Notes: generated by a model not told the origin, from the sequence alone. DNA of 64,000 nucleotides from Aeoliella sp052161615 (GCF_052161615.1 NZ_CP197417.1:1054001-1118000), one strand, 5' to 3'; positions 32,851 to 43,231 are shown, numbered from the stretch's first letter. A program made the numbers and translations.

Positions 32851-35800
32851 CTACCACCTTCTCCGTTTGGGTAGGTTCTCTCGCGGGGAGTCGCGGTAGA
32901 GGAAGCCGCGGCTGGTGGGTTCGAAGCCTGCCGCGCGGAGCGCGGGGGCTAACTCGCTGTTTGCCACCGGTTGGTCGTCGACTTTCGTGAGCACGATGGG
33001 TGCGCGGCCGATGGCCGACTGAATGAGCGCATTTGCGATTGCACCGATCGCTTGCGTCCGGTCGGGTTCGCCGGCGGGAAGCAGGGTGGTGAGTTGGCCG
33101 CCACTCGCGCTCACGAAGCCGACGAGTTCGCCGTGATGCAATAGAACACTTGCTCCAACTGCCCGAGCAAGTCGTCCGGTTTGTTCTTCGCGCGTGGGCC
33201 AGGGGAGGGCGGCGCCGTAGGGGTTCGCAGGATCCGTCGCCGCGAGTAGCGTTGCCGACGGTGTGTCCGCGTCGTCCGCGGTCATTGGGCCTCGGCGAAG
33301 CAGGTCGTCGGCTCCAGGGGCGGCGAATTGCGCGCCTCCAAGGCCCGCCACGAAGTATCCACGCCGAAGCTTGCCCGACTCTTCCATCTGCTTGAGCACT
33401 GGATAAATGGCCGCGAAACCGCCCGGCACTAGTTCCTTCGCCACGGCGTTTTTCGTCAGCACGCCGTGGCGTGCCACGAGCTGGGACACAAGCGCCACGG
33501 TACGCTCGGTCGACGACGGCCAGACGGCATCGGCACTGGGAAGTAGCGACCAACGTCCTTCGCTCCCCGGTACGCGAGTGGCACGGCGTGAGCGAAACGC
33601 CCGGCGACGGCGATTCGAGCTTCCCGCCTCGCTCGTCCGCCCTCGACCGAGCGAGCGGAGCGGCGCGAGCGTGTCGTTGGTCACCTCGCCACGCCACACT
33701 AGTTGCCAAAGTACGTCGAGCACGTCGGGCGGAAACGCCCCCGTCTCGCGCGTCAGTTGGTCGAAGAACAACGCGCCGCGAGAAGCGAGCAGGCTGCGTA
33801 CCTGAGCGAGCAATGGATCCTCTTCCCCCGATTCGATACTCGCGGGAAGCGGTGCGAGCAACGGGTACTCGTCGGCGAGATAGAGCGCGATACGCCCATC
33901 GCTAGTACCAATCGATTCGATGCCCCGCCACACGACTTCGCCCGCGAGGAACAACTCGTCGAGGTCGCCTTGAGAGTAGTCTCGCACTCGGGCGGGTAGA
34001 ATCTCACTCTCCAGCGTACTCGCTGGCAGTGGGGCTCCTTGCAGTTGCTCGATGGCGTCGAGCAAACCATCGAGCCCCGAACGTGGCTCGTCGAGTCCTT
34101 GCCACACCGGCAGGAAACGTCCGAGCGCCGCTGGCGGAACCGCTTCGACTTGCTTTCGAAGTCGCGCGAGGCTGCGGCGCTTGAGCGTGCGGAGCACTTC
34201 GGCGTCGCACCACTCGCGGCCACGACCGCCGGGCAGGAACTCCCCCTCGACTAGCCGACCTTGATCGACCAGCTTCCGCAGTATGATAACGATTGGTGCC
34301 TCGCCGAGCCCAAACCGCGCGGCGACGCTCGCGGCGGTGAACGGCGCGTGCGTCCGCGCGTGTCGGCCAACGAGATCACCTAGCGGGTCGGCGACCTCTT
34401 CGAGGAAAGCATAAGGCAATCCTTGCGGCGGAATCACTCCCAGCGCGTCGCGGAGTCGCCCCGCGTCCTCGGCGGCCGCGAAGTGATCCCCCGACGCCAA
34501 TCGCACGCGGACGATTCGCCGGGCTGTGGTGAGTTCGTCGAGCCAAGCGATGACATCACCGCGATGAGCTTCGTCGGTTCGTAAGGTAATCGCTTCTTCG
34601 CTGAGGGGCCCGAGCCGCAGAAGAAGATCGTGCAAATCGTCGGGATGCTTTACCGGCGGTCGGCTAAGCTGCTGTAGCTCGCGCTCCAGCTCCGCCATCA
34701 CTTCAACATCGAACAGCTCGCGAAGGTCCGCCGAGCCGAGAAGTTCGCGGAGCTGCGCGTGGTCGAGCGTTAGGGCCTGGGCACGGCGCTCGGCGAGGGG
34801 CACGTCCCCCTCGTACATGAAGTTGCCTGTGTACGAAAACAGCAGCGACCCCGCGAACGGCGAGGCGATGGGCGTCTCGACGCTCCGCACCGCGATCTCG
34901 CGGCGTTCGATCTGCTGGAGGATCGACACCACGCCCGGCAAGTCGAAAACGTCGCGGAGCACTTCGCGGTACGTTTCGAGAATCAGCGGAAACGCCGGGT
35001 AGCGCGACGCCACGGTCAGCAAGTCGGCCGAGCGGCGACGCTGTTGCCACAAGGGTGTGCGGCGCTGTGGATGTCGGCGGGGCAAGAGCAAGCTCCGCGC
35101 AGCGTTCTCGCGAAACCGCGCGGCAAACATTGCCGTGGAGCCAATTTGCCTTGCGACTTCGTCCTCGATCTCATCGCTTCGTGGCAAGAACCAATCCGCA
35201 GGGGGCGGACGATCGGATTCGGGCAGACGAAATACCATGCCGTCGTCGGTCCAGCTGAAGTCGACTTCGCCAATCGACTCGGCTCGCAACCGTGCGGCGG
35301 CGGCCATTGCCCATGGCGCATGCACTCGCGATCCAAACGGCGTCATCACCGCCACGCGCCAGTCGCCAATCTCGTCGAGGAACGACTCGATGACCACCGT
35401 GCGGTCGTTGGGCACTTCGCCGGTCGCGGCGGCTTGGTCGGCCAGGTAACGAATCAGGTTCACCGCCGCGCGGCGATCGAGCCCATGTTGGCCTTCGAGC
35501 TTCTCAATCGCGTCGTCTTCATCCTGATGCCGGAGCTCGCGAGCAAGCCGCCCGATCGCGCGGCCGAACTCCAGGGGACGCCCCGGACCTTCGCCACGCC
35601 AAAACGGCATCTTTCCCGGCTCGCCGGGTGCGGGGACGACGATTACTTTGTCACGCGTGATATCAAGCACCCGCCAGCTCGACGCGCCGAGCAAGAACAC
35701 GTCGCCCGGGTTGGTTTCGAACACCATCTCCTCGTCGAGCTCACCAACACGACTACCGGTGCTCCCTTCGTCGCTGGCGAGAAACACTCCGTACAGCCCG

Positions 35801-37527
35801 CGGTCGGGAATCGTCCCCGCGTTGAGTACGGCGATACGCTGCGAGCTCTTTCGCTTCGACAGCGTGCCGGCGATGCGATCCCAATTGAGGCGAGGACGGA
35901 GCTCGGCGAACTCTTCCGACGGGTAACGCCCCGCGAGCAGGTCGAGCACCCCTTCGAAGCTAGAGCGCGGCAAGTCGGCCAGCGGCGCGGCACCGCGGAG
36001 CATCGCGTACAGCTCGTCGACCGTGAGTGTCTCCATCGCGACGATCGCCACGATCTGCTGAGCGACCACATCGAGCGGATTGCGCGGGTAGTAAGTCTCT
36101 TCGACGTGCCCGGCGAGCATCCGCCCGGTGGCTCCTGCGCACGCCACCAGGTCGCCACGGTACTTGGGGAAGATAATGCCCTTGCTGGTCGCGCCGATCT
36201 GATGCCCTGCGCGGCCGATGCGCTGCAGTCCCGACGCGATGGATGGCGGGGCTTCGATTTGGATCACCAAATCGACCGCGCCCATGTCGATGCCAAGCTC
36301 CAGCGAACTGGTCGCGACGATGGCCGGCAGCACGCCGCGCTTCAGTCGATCCTCGATGTCGGCGCGCTGGTCCTTGGCGATCGAACCATGATGCGCTAGC
36401 GCGATTTCTTCTTCGGCAAGTTCGTTGATCGCCGCGGCGAGTCGCTCGGCGAGGCGCCGACTGTTGACGAAGATCATCGTCGAACGGTGCTCGCGAATCA
36501 GCTTCACCAGCCGCGGATGAATCGCCGGCCAAATCGAAGCTACCGCGGCACCCGCAGCGGGGCCCGAAGGAATAGGGCCTAGGGGCTGGAGGCTAGGGGC
36601 TACGGAATTCGATTCAAGCGACCCCTCTTCTTCCGTTTCTTCCCCAGCCCCAAGCCCCAAGTCCCCAGATCCAAATGACATAGTCCCGAGTCGCGCCATG
36701 TCCTCCACCGGGACTTCGACGGTCAAATCAAACTTCTTCGGCTCGCTGGCGTCGACGATTTCGACAGGGCGAGGTCGGACGGGATGGTTGGGGTCGGCCG
36801 TGGCCTCGGCACCGCCGAGTAGCCGCGCGATTTCTTCGAGTGGCCTTTGCGTCGCACTGAGCCCCACGCGTTGGAGCGGCGGGGCATCGGGATTCGCTTG
36901 ACGGCGCAGTCGCTCCAGTCGCTCCAGCGACACGAACAAATGCGAGCCGCGCTTGCCTGCCACCATCACATGGATTTCGTCGACAATCACGGTCTCGACT
37001 TCGGCGAGCGCTTCGCGGGCCTTCGACGTGAGCATCAAGTACAGCGACTCGGGCGTAGTGATGAGGATCTCGGGCGGCTCGCGGTTGATCCTCGCTCGCT
37101 CGGGAGCAGGCGTGTCGCCACTTCGCACCGCAACACTCGGCATGTGGTAATGGGCACCCTCGCGCTCCGCCACGGCGCGAAGACCGGCGATCGGCGCGCG
37201 GAGATTGCGATCGACGTCCACGCCCAGCGCCTTGAGGGGCGAGATGTAGAGCACGCGGACTTTGGAGCGCGTGGGCTTCGCGTTCGAACTATCGGCCTGT
37301 ATCTGTTCCCTGGGGAACATCATCTTGTCGAGCGCCGCCAGGAACGCGGCAAGCGTCTTGCCCGAGCCCGTGGGTGCGAGCAGCAGCGTGCTCTTCCCCG
37401 CCGCGATCGGCTGCCACGCGAGTGTCTGTGCGCGGGTTGGCGACTCGAAGGCCTGCGTGAACCACGCCTGAGTGATTGGGTGAAACGCCTTGAGGGCGGG
37501 ATGCGAATTGGTGGTGGCGATTGCCAT
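32851..37527 (-). CDS. lhr: Lhr-type large helicase-related protein
   Basis: 1558 aa, the size of long Lhr helicases (DNA/RNA 3'-5' helicase of nucleic-acid repair). Helicase core: Q-motif region HPITQAWF, Walker A APTGSGKT, DEIH box IVDEIHVM, SAT motif LSATQRPLEEIARLL, motif IV FVNSRRLAERLA and motif VI LQRIGRAGHQ. The Lhr winged-helix, beta-barrel and long C-terminal domains follow. Between motif III and the SIWPAIHPRL strand it carries a 36-residue acidic, Gly/Leu-rich insert (nt 36574-36681) absent from the usual family text (see findings). The C-terminus (RENLPKRRRW) lies 160 bases from the convergent HTH/SnoaL gene. The gene is alone on its strand. Confidence 0.92.
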   Translation of the reverse strand: MAIATTNSHPALKAFHPITQAWFTQAFESPTRAQTLAWQPIAAGKSTLLLAPTGSGKTLAAFLAALDKMMFPREQIQADSSNAKPTRSKVRVLYISPLKALGVDVDRNLRAPIAGLRAVAEREGAHYHMPSVAVRSGDTPAPERARINREPPEILITTPESLYLMLTSKAREALAEVETVIVDEIHVMVAGKRGSHLFVSLERLERLRRQANPDAPPLQRVGLSATQRPLEEIARLLGGAEATADPNHPVRPRPVEIVDASEPKKFDLTVEVPVEDMARLGTMSFGSGDLGLGAGEETEEEGSLESNSVAPSLQPLGPIPSGPAAGAAVASIWPAIHPRLVKLIREHRSTMIFVNSRRLAERLAAAINELAEEEIALAHHGSIAKDQRADIEDRLKRGVLPAIVATSSLELGIDMGAVDLVIQIEAPPSIASGLQRIGRAGHQIGATSKGIIFPKYRGDLVACAGATGRMLAGHVEETYYPRNPLDVVAQQIVAIVAMETLTVDELYAMLRGAAPLADLPRSSFEGVLDLLAGRYPSEEFAELRPRLNWDRIAGTLSKRKSSQRIAVLNAGTIPDRGLYGVFLASDEGSTGSRVGELDEEMVFETNPGDVFLLGASSWRVLDITRDKVIVVPAPGEPGKMPFWRGEGPGRPLEFGRAIGRLARELRHQDEDDAIEKLEGQHGLDRRAAVNLIRYLADQAAATGEVPNDRTVVIESFLDEIGDWRVAVMTPFGSRVHAPWAMAAAARLRAESIGEVDFSWTDDGMVFRLPESDRPPPADWFLPRSDEIEDEVARQIGSTAMFAARFRENAARSLLLPRRHPQRRTPLWQQRRRSADLLTVASRYPAFPLILETYREVLRDVFDLPGVVSILQQIERREIAVRSVETPIASPFAGSLLFSYTGNFMYEGDVPLAERRAQALTLDHAQLRELLGSADLRELFDVEVMAELERELQQLSRPPVKHPDDLHDLLLRLGPLSEEAITLRTDEAHRGDVIAWLDELTTARRIVRVRLASGDHFAAAEDAGRLRDALGVIPPQGLPYAFLEEVADPLGDLVGRHARTHAPFTAASVAARFGLGEAPIVIILRKLVDQGRLVEGEFLPGGRGREWCDAEVLRTLKRRSLARLRKQVEAVPPAALGRFLPVWQGLDEPRSGLDGLLDAIEQLQGAPLPASTLESEILPARVRDYSQGDLDELFLAGEVVWRGIESIGTSDGRIALYLADEYPLLAPLPASIESGEEDPLLAQVRSLLASRGALFFDQLTRETGAFPPDVLDVLWQLVWRGEVTNDTLAPLRSLGRGRTSEAGSSNRRRRAFRSRRATRVPGSEGRWSLLPSADAVWPSSTERTVALVSQLVARHGVLTKNAVAKELVPGGFAAIYPVLKQMEESGKLRRGYFVAGLGGAQFAAPGADDLLRRGPMTADDADTPSATLLAATDPANPYGAALPWPTREEQTGRLARAVGASVLLHHGELVGFVSASGGQLTTLLPAGEPDRTQAIGAIANALIQSAIGRAPIVLTKVDDQPVANSELAPALRAAGFEPTSRGFLYRDSPRENLPKRRRW

Positions 37528-37812
37528 GCGGGTCTACGTGTTGCCAGCCGAGCGAGCGGACCCGACCGGGAGAACCGACGGGCAGTGTATGGTATGCCAG
37601 TCGTTGCCCAATGGCGAGCTTCCGGTCCGATTATGTCGGTTTTCGGAGTCGCAGCGCCCTTGCCTAGTGGTAGGCTGTCGCGCGACCCCTTTGACGGTCG
37701 CTATCGTCGAAGAATTGCGGAATAGGCGAAGGCGTGCCCGCGCGTTTGTATCCCCGACACACGGCAGTTGGTAAGATAGAAGGAGCAGCCCCGCCCGCCA
37801 TTTTCAGGCCTC

Positions 37813-40779
37813 ATGCCCACCTTCCGCCCCATGCCGCGATTCCGCCCGCTTACCGCGCGACTCTTAGGTGCTTTGTTGCTCGTAGCAGCGATGATGCCGT
37901 CTTGGAGTGCGCTGGGCGATGGTGGTTCGGAATCGCCGCAGTCGCCCCCCGCGAAGGTGAGTTTCAACGAGCACATTCGCCCGCTGTTCGCCAAGCATTG
38001 CGTGGGTTGTCATGGCGGCGTGAAGCAGGCGAGTGGCGTGTCGTTGATCTACCGCGACAAGGCTCTGGCCGAAGGGGACTCGGGCATGCCGGCCATTGTG
38101 CCGGGCGACGTTGCCGCGAGTTACTTGGTCGAGCGCATCGCCGAGCCCGACGACGACTTGCGAATGCCACCGGCCGAACATGGACCGGCGCTGAGCGCGG
38201 ACGAGATCGCGCTGGTGAAACAATGGATTACCGAAGGTGCGAACTGGGAGGAGCATTGGTCGTTCGTTGCTCCGCACCAGCATCCGTTGCCTGAATCAAA
38301 ACTAACGTGGGGACATGGCCGCATCGATCCTTTCGTGCTCGCGGGGATGGAGTCGCATGGGCTGTCGCCATCACCCCCGGCTTCGAAGAGCGAATGGCTC
38401 CGTCGGGTGACGTTCGACCTGACGGGCATGCCACCCACGGCGATGGAGCGTGCCGAGTTCCTCGCTGATGAATCGCCAGAGGCTTATGAGCGAGTCGTTG
38501 ATCGGTTGCTCGCATCGCCACGCTATGGCGAACACTGGGCGGCGATGTGGCTCGACTTGGCTCGCTACGCCGACACGATGGGTTACGAGAAGGACCCGCA
38601 TCGCGACATCTGGCCCTACCGCGACTGGTTGATCCGCGCGCTGAACGCCGATGTGCCTTACAACCAGTTCGTGATCAAGCAACTTGCTGGCGACTTGATC
38701 CCCGAGTGCACCATGGACGACCGTATTGCGGCGGCGTTCCATGCCAACACCCAGACTAACACCGAAGGTGGTACGGACGACGAAGAGTTTCGCACCGCGA
38801 CCGTGCTCGATCGCGTGAACACGACGTGGCAGGTATTCGGCGGGCTGACGTATGGCTGCACGCAGTGCCACTCGCACCCGTACGACCCCATCGAGCACCA
38901 TGAGTACTACGCGTTCGCCGCGGTGTTCAACTCGACGCGCGACCACGATCTCGACGAAGAATCGCCCAGGCTCCGCGTACCGATGAACCGCGAGGACGAC
39001 GCGCGAGCCAATGAACTCGATCGCCGCATTGGCGAGCTTCGCCGTGCGCTGCACGCTGAAGAAATGAAGGTGGCGAGTGACAATCAGCCGTGGCAGCCGC
39101 TGACGCCGGACGTTGCCACGTCCACCGGGCAGACGAAGCTGGCCGTTCAGAAGGATGCCGACACCGGGCTAGCCGAGTACGTCACCGTTGGGACGGTCAC
39201 GATTGGGTCGCTCTACACGCTCGAAGCACCGCTGCCCCAGGGCATGTCGGAGCTCACCGCGATTCGCCTCGATGCGCTCCCCAAGGACGTTCAGGCCGCG
39301 ATGAAGATTCCAGAGCTGGGTTTCGCAGTCACACGACTGCGGGCGTGGATCATCACGCCGGGAAGCGAAACGCCGGAAGAGGTGATGTTCCGCTTTGCGA
39401 TGTGCGACGAAGCCGAGCCGGTGCTCGATCCGTCGGACAGCTTGATCGATAATAATGATGGGTGGGCGAGCTTCTCGAAAATCGATCGACCACGCTGGGC
39501 GGTGTTCGTGCCATTGGACCCTTTGAAGGTTGCCGATGGGTCCCGCTTAAGACTCGAGCTAAAACAAAGCCGCGCGGCAACGGGTGCGCATCCGACAGTC
39601 GTCAATCGCGGACGACTGGCGGTATCGAGCGACGCCCGCTGGGCGGAGTTGGTAACGAATGCCGAGTTCCAGAAACTAGAAGACGATCTGGCGAAGGCGC
39701 GAGCCGAGCGCGACGCGATTCCGGCCGTATCGATTCCGGTGATCGCCGAGCTCGACGACGAGTTCCGCCGCCACAGCTACGTGTTCGACCGTGGCAACTG
39801 GCTCAGCAAGACCGACGAAGTCGCCCCCGGCGTGCCCGCGGTGTTTCCGGCGATCGCCGAGGGGACGAAGGTCAACCGCCTCGCCGTGGCCGAGTGGTTC
39901 GCGTCGGCCGAGCATCCGCTTACTTCACGAGTGCAGGTTAACCGCGTGTGGGAGCAACTGTTCGGCCGCGGAATCGTCGAGACTTCGGGCGATTTCGGCA
40001 CCAGCGGCATATTGCCGACGCACCAAGAGTTGCTCGACGATCTATCGACACGATTTGCGACGGAGATGAACTGGAGCACGAAGACACTGCTGAAAGAGCT
40101 GGTACTGTCGGATACCTATCGCCAAGCATCGCGTGCATCCAAAGAATTGATCGAAGCCGATCGCGACAATCGCTGGCTCGCTCGCGGGCCTCGGCTGCGA
40201 CTCACCGCCGAGATGGTACGCGATCAAGCGCTCGCGCTGAGTGGCAAGTACGTCGACAAGATGTTCGGCCCACCCGTGATGCCGCCTCAACCCGACGGAA
40301 TATGGCGGAGCGCCTACAATGGCGCCCGCTGGGAGAACGCTGAGGGAGTCGACCGCTATCGCCGGGCGATCTACACGTACTGGAAGCGAACAAGTCCCTA
40401 CCCGGCGATGATGATGTTCGATACTCCGAGCCGCGAGGTGTGCAGCGTCCGCCGAATTCAAACCAACACACCGCTACAGCCCTTGGTAACGATGAACGAT
40501 CCGGCGTTCGTCGAGTGTGCTCAAGCCTTTGCTGCGCGTATGGCGAGCGAAGGGGGCGGGACGACGAACGAACAGATCGCCTGGGCTCTTGAACAAGCGA
40601 CTTGCGACGAACCAACAGAGCGAGCGATCGCCGTACTCGTTTCGCTGTACGACGACGCGATTGCGCAGTTCGACGCGAGTGACGAGCAGATGAAAACACT
40701 AGCGGATAATCGAGAGTCGTACGCACGGACCATTGTTGCGAGTGCGATTTTGAATTTGGACGACGTGATGACGCGGTAG
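37813..40779 (+). CDS. Planctomycete PSCyt1-PSCyt2-PSD1 cytochrome c-type protein (DUF1549/DUF1553)
   Basis: 988 aa. After a signal peptide (ALLLVAAMMPSWSALG) comes a PSCyt1 haem domain with CVGCH (about residue 62) and MPP (DLRMPPAEHG). PSCyt2/DUF1549 covers about 165-370 (RVTFDLTGMPPT, DLARYADTMGYEKD, CTQCHSHPYDPI, a second CxxCH). A beta-rich insert follows, then PSD1/DUF1553 (about 680-960: HPLTSRVQVNRVWEQLFGRG, PRLRLTAEMVRDQALALSG, TPLQPLVTMNDPAFVE). The biochemical role is unknown; such proteins are very abundant in planctomycetes and suspected in degradation of complex sugars. ATG 37831 is an alternative start. The DUF1501 gene follows 60 bases later. Confidence 0.92.
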   Translation: MPTFRPMPRFRPLTARLLGALLLVAAMMPSWSALGDGGSESPQSPPAKVSFNEHIRPLFAKHCVGCHGGVKQASGVSLIYRDKALAEGDSGMPAIVPGDVAASYLVERIAEPDDDLRMPPAEHGPALSADEIALVKQWITEGANWEEHWSFVAPHQHPLPESKLTWGHGRIDPFVLAGMESHGLSPSPPASKSEWLRRVTFDLTGMPPTAMERAEFLADESPEAYERVVDRLLASPRYGEHWAAMWLDLARYADTMGYEKDPHRDIWPYRDWLIRALNADVPYNQFVIKQLAGDLIPECTMDDRIAAAFHANTQTNTEGGTDDEEFRTATVLDRVNTTWQVFGGLTYGCTQCHSHPYDPIEHHEYYAFAAVFNSTRDHDLDEESPRLRVPMNREDDARANELDRRIGELRRALHAEEMKVASDNQPWQPLTPDVATSTGQTKLAVQKDADTGLAEYVTVGTVTIGSLYTLEAPLPQGMSELTAIRLDALPKDVQAAMKIPELGFAVTRLRAWIITPGSETPEEVMFRFAMCDEAEPVLDPSDSLIDNNDGWASFSKIDRPRWAVFVPLDPLKVADGSRLRLELKQSRAATGAHPTVVNRGRLAVSSDARWAELVTNAEFQKLEDDLAKARAERDAIPAVSIPVIAELDDEFRRHSYVFDRGNWLSKTDEVAPGVPAVFPAIAEGTKVNRLAVAEWFASAEHPLTSRVQVNRVWEQLFGRGIVETSGDFGTSGILPTHQELLDDLSTRFATEMNWSTKTLLKELVLSDTYRQASRASKELIEADRDNRWLARGPRLRLTAEMVRDQALALSGKYVDKMFGPPVMPPQPDGIWRSAYNGARWENAEGVDRYRRAIYTYWKRTSPYPAMMMFDTPSREVCSVRRIQTNTPLQPLVTMNDPAFVECAQAFAARMASEGGGTTNEQIAWALEQATCDEPTERAIAVLVSLYDDAIAQFDASDEQMKTLADNRESYARTIVASAILNLDDVMTR

Positions 40780-40799
40780 CGTAAGTTCCCTCCCCCTCC

Positions 40800-40828
40800 T
40801 CACCACGGCCCTGACGGGCCCCGCTCGC
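40800..40828 (+). repeat. Dispersed 29-base hairpin element, copy 2
   Basis: TCACCACGGCCCTGACGGGC and nine more bases match the reverse complement of 22844-22872 with one difference. It lies between the PSD1 and DUF1501 genes. A shorter related text (CCCTGACGGGCACGGCTCG) stands at about 21745. Confidence 0.7.
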
Positions 40829-40839
40829 TTAGGGCTGAT

Positions 40840-42312
40840 ATGAACCTTTTCCAACACCTTCAGCACGCGACGCTTCAAAATCAGACGCGGCGGCATTTCC
40901 TGCGCGATGGGATGGCGGGGCTCGGGGCGTTTTGGCTGGCTTCGCAGGCAGCGAACGGTTCGTCGAGCGCCGTGACTCACGATCCCGCGCGACCACTTCT
41001 GCCGCGTGACCCACAGTTTTCGCCGCGGGCGAAGCGGGTGATTTGCCTGCACATGGCGGGTGCGCCAAGCCAGTTGGAGCTCTTCGAGCACAAGCCGGAG
41101 CTCACACGACTCAGTGGCAAGGACTGCCCTCAAGAGTTTCTCGAAGGCCAGCGATTCGCGTTCATCCGCGGCGTCCCTCAGTTGCTGGGGTCGTACTACC
41201 CGTTCCATCAAGCCGGGCAGTCGGGGCAGTGGCTTTCGGATCGCTTGCCGCACTTCGAGCAAGTGGTCGACAAGGTGACGTTCATCCGCTCGATGAAGAC
41301 CGACCAATTCAATCACGCTCCCGGGCAGCTTTTGATGCACACGGGTAACCAGAACCTCGGTTACGCGTCGATGGGTTCGTGGATTGGTTACGGGCTAGGC
41401 AGTGAGAACCAGAACCTCCCCGGCTTTGTGGTGCTGGTGTCCGGTGGCCGCACGCCCGACGCAGGCAAGAGCGTGTGGGGCTCCGGCTTCCTCCCGTCGG
41501 TGTACCAAGGGGTGCAGTGCCGCAGCGAGGGCGACCCCGTGTTGTTCCTGTCGAACCCTACGGGAATCGATCGGCCGATGCGCGAGCGAATCCTATCGGC
41601 CATCAACGACGTGAACCAGGAGACGTACGAGCAGTTCGGTGACCCCGAGACCGTCACGCGCATCGCCCAGTACGAGATGGCGGCGAACATGCAACTCACG
41701 GCGTCCGATGCAATGGACCTCACTGCCGAGCCCGAGCACATCCACAAACTCTACGGCACCGAGCCCGGCCGCGAGAGCTTCGCGAACAACTGCGTCCTCG
41801 CCCGACGACTCGTCGAGCGAGGTGTGCGGTTCGTTCAGCTCTTCGACTGGGGTTGGGACTCGCACGGTGCTTCGGAGGCCGAGGGCATCAACCTGGGCTT
41901 CAAGAACAAATGCACGAGCATCGACCAAGCGATGGCGGCGCTGCTCACCGACCTCGAGCAACGTGGTTTACTCGAAGACACACTCGTGGTGTTTACAACC
42001 GAGTTCGGCCGCACGCCGATGCGCGAGAATCGCGGCGGGCAGGAGATGGCGTTCATCGGCCGCGATCATCACCCGCACGCCTTTACCATTTGGATGGCCG
42101 GCGGCGGTGTGAAGCAGGGTTTCAGCTACGGGCAAAGCGACCCCATCGGCTATCACGTGACCGAGAACCCCGTCGAGGTCCGCGACCTGCACGCCACGCT
42201 GTGGCATCTATTGGGCATCGACCACCAACGGCTCATTTATCCCCACCAGGGGCTCAATCAGAAACTCACCGGCGTGAAACCCGCGCGGGTGATCAAGGAT
42301 ATTTTGGCTTAG
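40840..42312 (+). CDS. DUF1501 protein, partner of the PSD1 protein
   Basis: 490 aa. The N-terminus shows a Tat-like signal (TRRHFLRDGMAGLGAFWLAS). The body is of the alkaline-phosphatase/sulfatase-like superfamily that includes DUF1501: VICLHMAGAPSQLELFEHKP, FVQLFDWGWDSHG, DTLVVFTTEFGRTP. DUF1501 genes nearly always follow DUF1549/DUF1553 genes in planctomycetes, as here, so both act together, probably outside the cytoplasm. The stop overlaps the convergent hypothetical gene by four bases. Confidence 0.92.
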   Translation: MNLFQHLQHATLQNQTRRHFLRDGMAGLGAFWLASQAANGSSSAVTHDPARPLLPRDPQFSPRAKRVICLHMAGAPSQLELFEHKPELTRLSGKDCPQEFLEGQRFAFIRGVPQLLGSYYPFHQAGQSGQWLSDRLPHFEQVVDKVTFIRSMKTDQFNHAPGQLLMHTGNQNLGYASMGSWIGYGLGSENQNLPGFVVLVSGGRTPDAGKSVWGSGFLPSVYQGVQCRSEGDPVLFLSNPTGIDRPMRERILSAINDVNQETYEQFGDPETVTRIAQYEMAANMQLTASDAMDLTAEPEHIHKLYGTEPGRESFANNCVLARRLVERGVRFVQLFDWGWDSHGASEAEGINLGFKNKCTSIDQAMAALLTDLEQRGLLEDTLVVFTTEFGRTPMRENRGGQEMAFIGRDHHPHAFTIWMAGGGVKQGFSYGQSDPIGYHVTENPVEVRDLHATLWHLLGIDHQRLIYPHQGLNQKLTGVKPARVIKDILA

Positions 42313-42932
42313 TAGCCGTAGTGTGCCACCGCGTGCAGCTTGGCGAGTTCCATGTCGTTGAGACCTTGGATGCGATTCTCATCGAACAGGTGGTCGCGCG
42401 TCAGATGCGTCCAAACCGTCATGCCGCTCACGCCCGCTTCGGGGACTTTGACATTCGGCAGCCATAGACGCAGCTCTTCGGCGTACAGACTGCGGAGCCA
42501 CTTGCTTGGCGGGCGACCGTCGCGGGCCTTGCGATGCGCGGCTGCTTCGCCATAGTCTTCATCGTCCTCGTCGGCGAACTCGTGCTCCTTCGCCTCGCTG
42601 CTTTTGCCAAAGCGAATCTTCGCCGGCACCAGGCTCTCATCGAGATAGCCTTCGACTCCCGCCAGTGCTTCACCCGTCCGTCGATCGATCGGCGTGGTGC
42701 GGCCGGTGAGTTCCCACTGGCCATCGACAAGCGTCTCGCGTTCGAACCACCGCCAGCGGTCGTCTTCGTGATAGCTCCAACGCTCTTCTTCGACACAGAC
42801 TTTGCCATCGACGAGCTTCTCGGTGCATTGCATCACCACCGCGGCAAGCGTGTCGAATGCCTCGGCGTGCAGGCGTTCGCTCAGCGTGAAGAGCCCGGCA
42901 CCAATCCAGTATGCGAACTGACGGCGATTCAT
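42309..42932 (-). CDS. Hypothetical exported protein
   Basis: 207 aa. An N-terminal MNRRQFAYWIGAGLFTLSER looks like a Tat-type signal (RRQF). The mature part is acidic and Trp-rich (WSYHEDDRWRWFERE) with a charged middle part (EFADEDDEDYGEAAAHRK). I do not recognise the family. It is convergent with the DUF1501 gene (four-base overlap) and divergent from the flavoprotein gene at 43232. Confidence 0.7.
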   Translation of the reverse strand: MNRRQFAYWIGAGLFTLSERLHAEAFDTLAAVVMQCTEKLVDGKVCVEEERWSYHEDDRWRWFERETLVDGQWELTGRTTPIDRRTGEALAGVEGYLDESLVPAKIRFGKSSEAKEHEFADEDDEDYGEAAAHRKARDGRPPSKWLRSLYAEELRLWLPNVKVPEAGVSGMTVWTHLTRDHLFDENRIQGLNDMELAKLHAVAHYGY

Positions 42933-43231
42933 GTTCTGATAGCGTTGGGGAGGAAACGAAGCTAAAGGTGTCTGAATTCCAGCGGAAACCTACCCCACAG
43001 TTGGTGCGTAGCAAATGAAAATTTGCCGCACGTGTAACAGTCGTTACGCAAGGAATATTTCGCCTGGGTTCACTGAATTTCCACATCGGTAGACTCGCTT
43101 CGAATCGAGTTTTCCGATACGATGCGTCGATGGAGGCGGTACAGATTCATCCGGGCTAGCGGTGCGGACGCATGTTCTGCCACTTGCAAGCTCCCCGAAC
43201 ACTCGACCTCTGACCCACGATTCTTCCCGCC

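Noticed and set aside
35044..36399. 451-codon frame on the plus strand inside lhr
   Set aside because: Lhr helicase motifs are clear on the minus strand; the plus frame has no recognisable motif and GC-rich antisense frames are expected.
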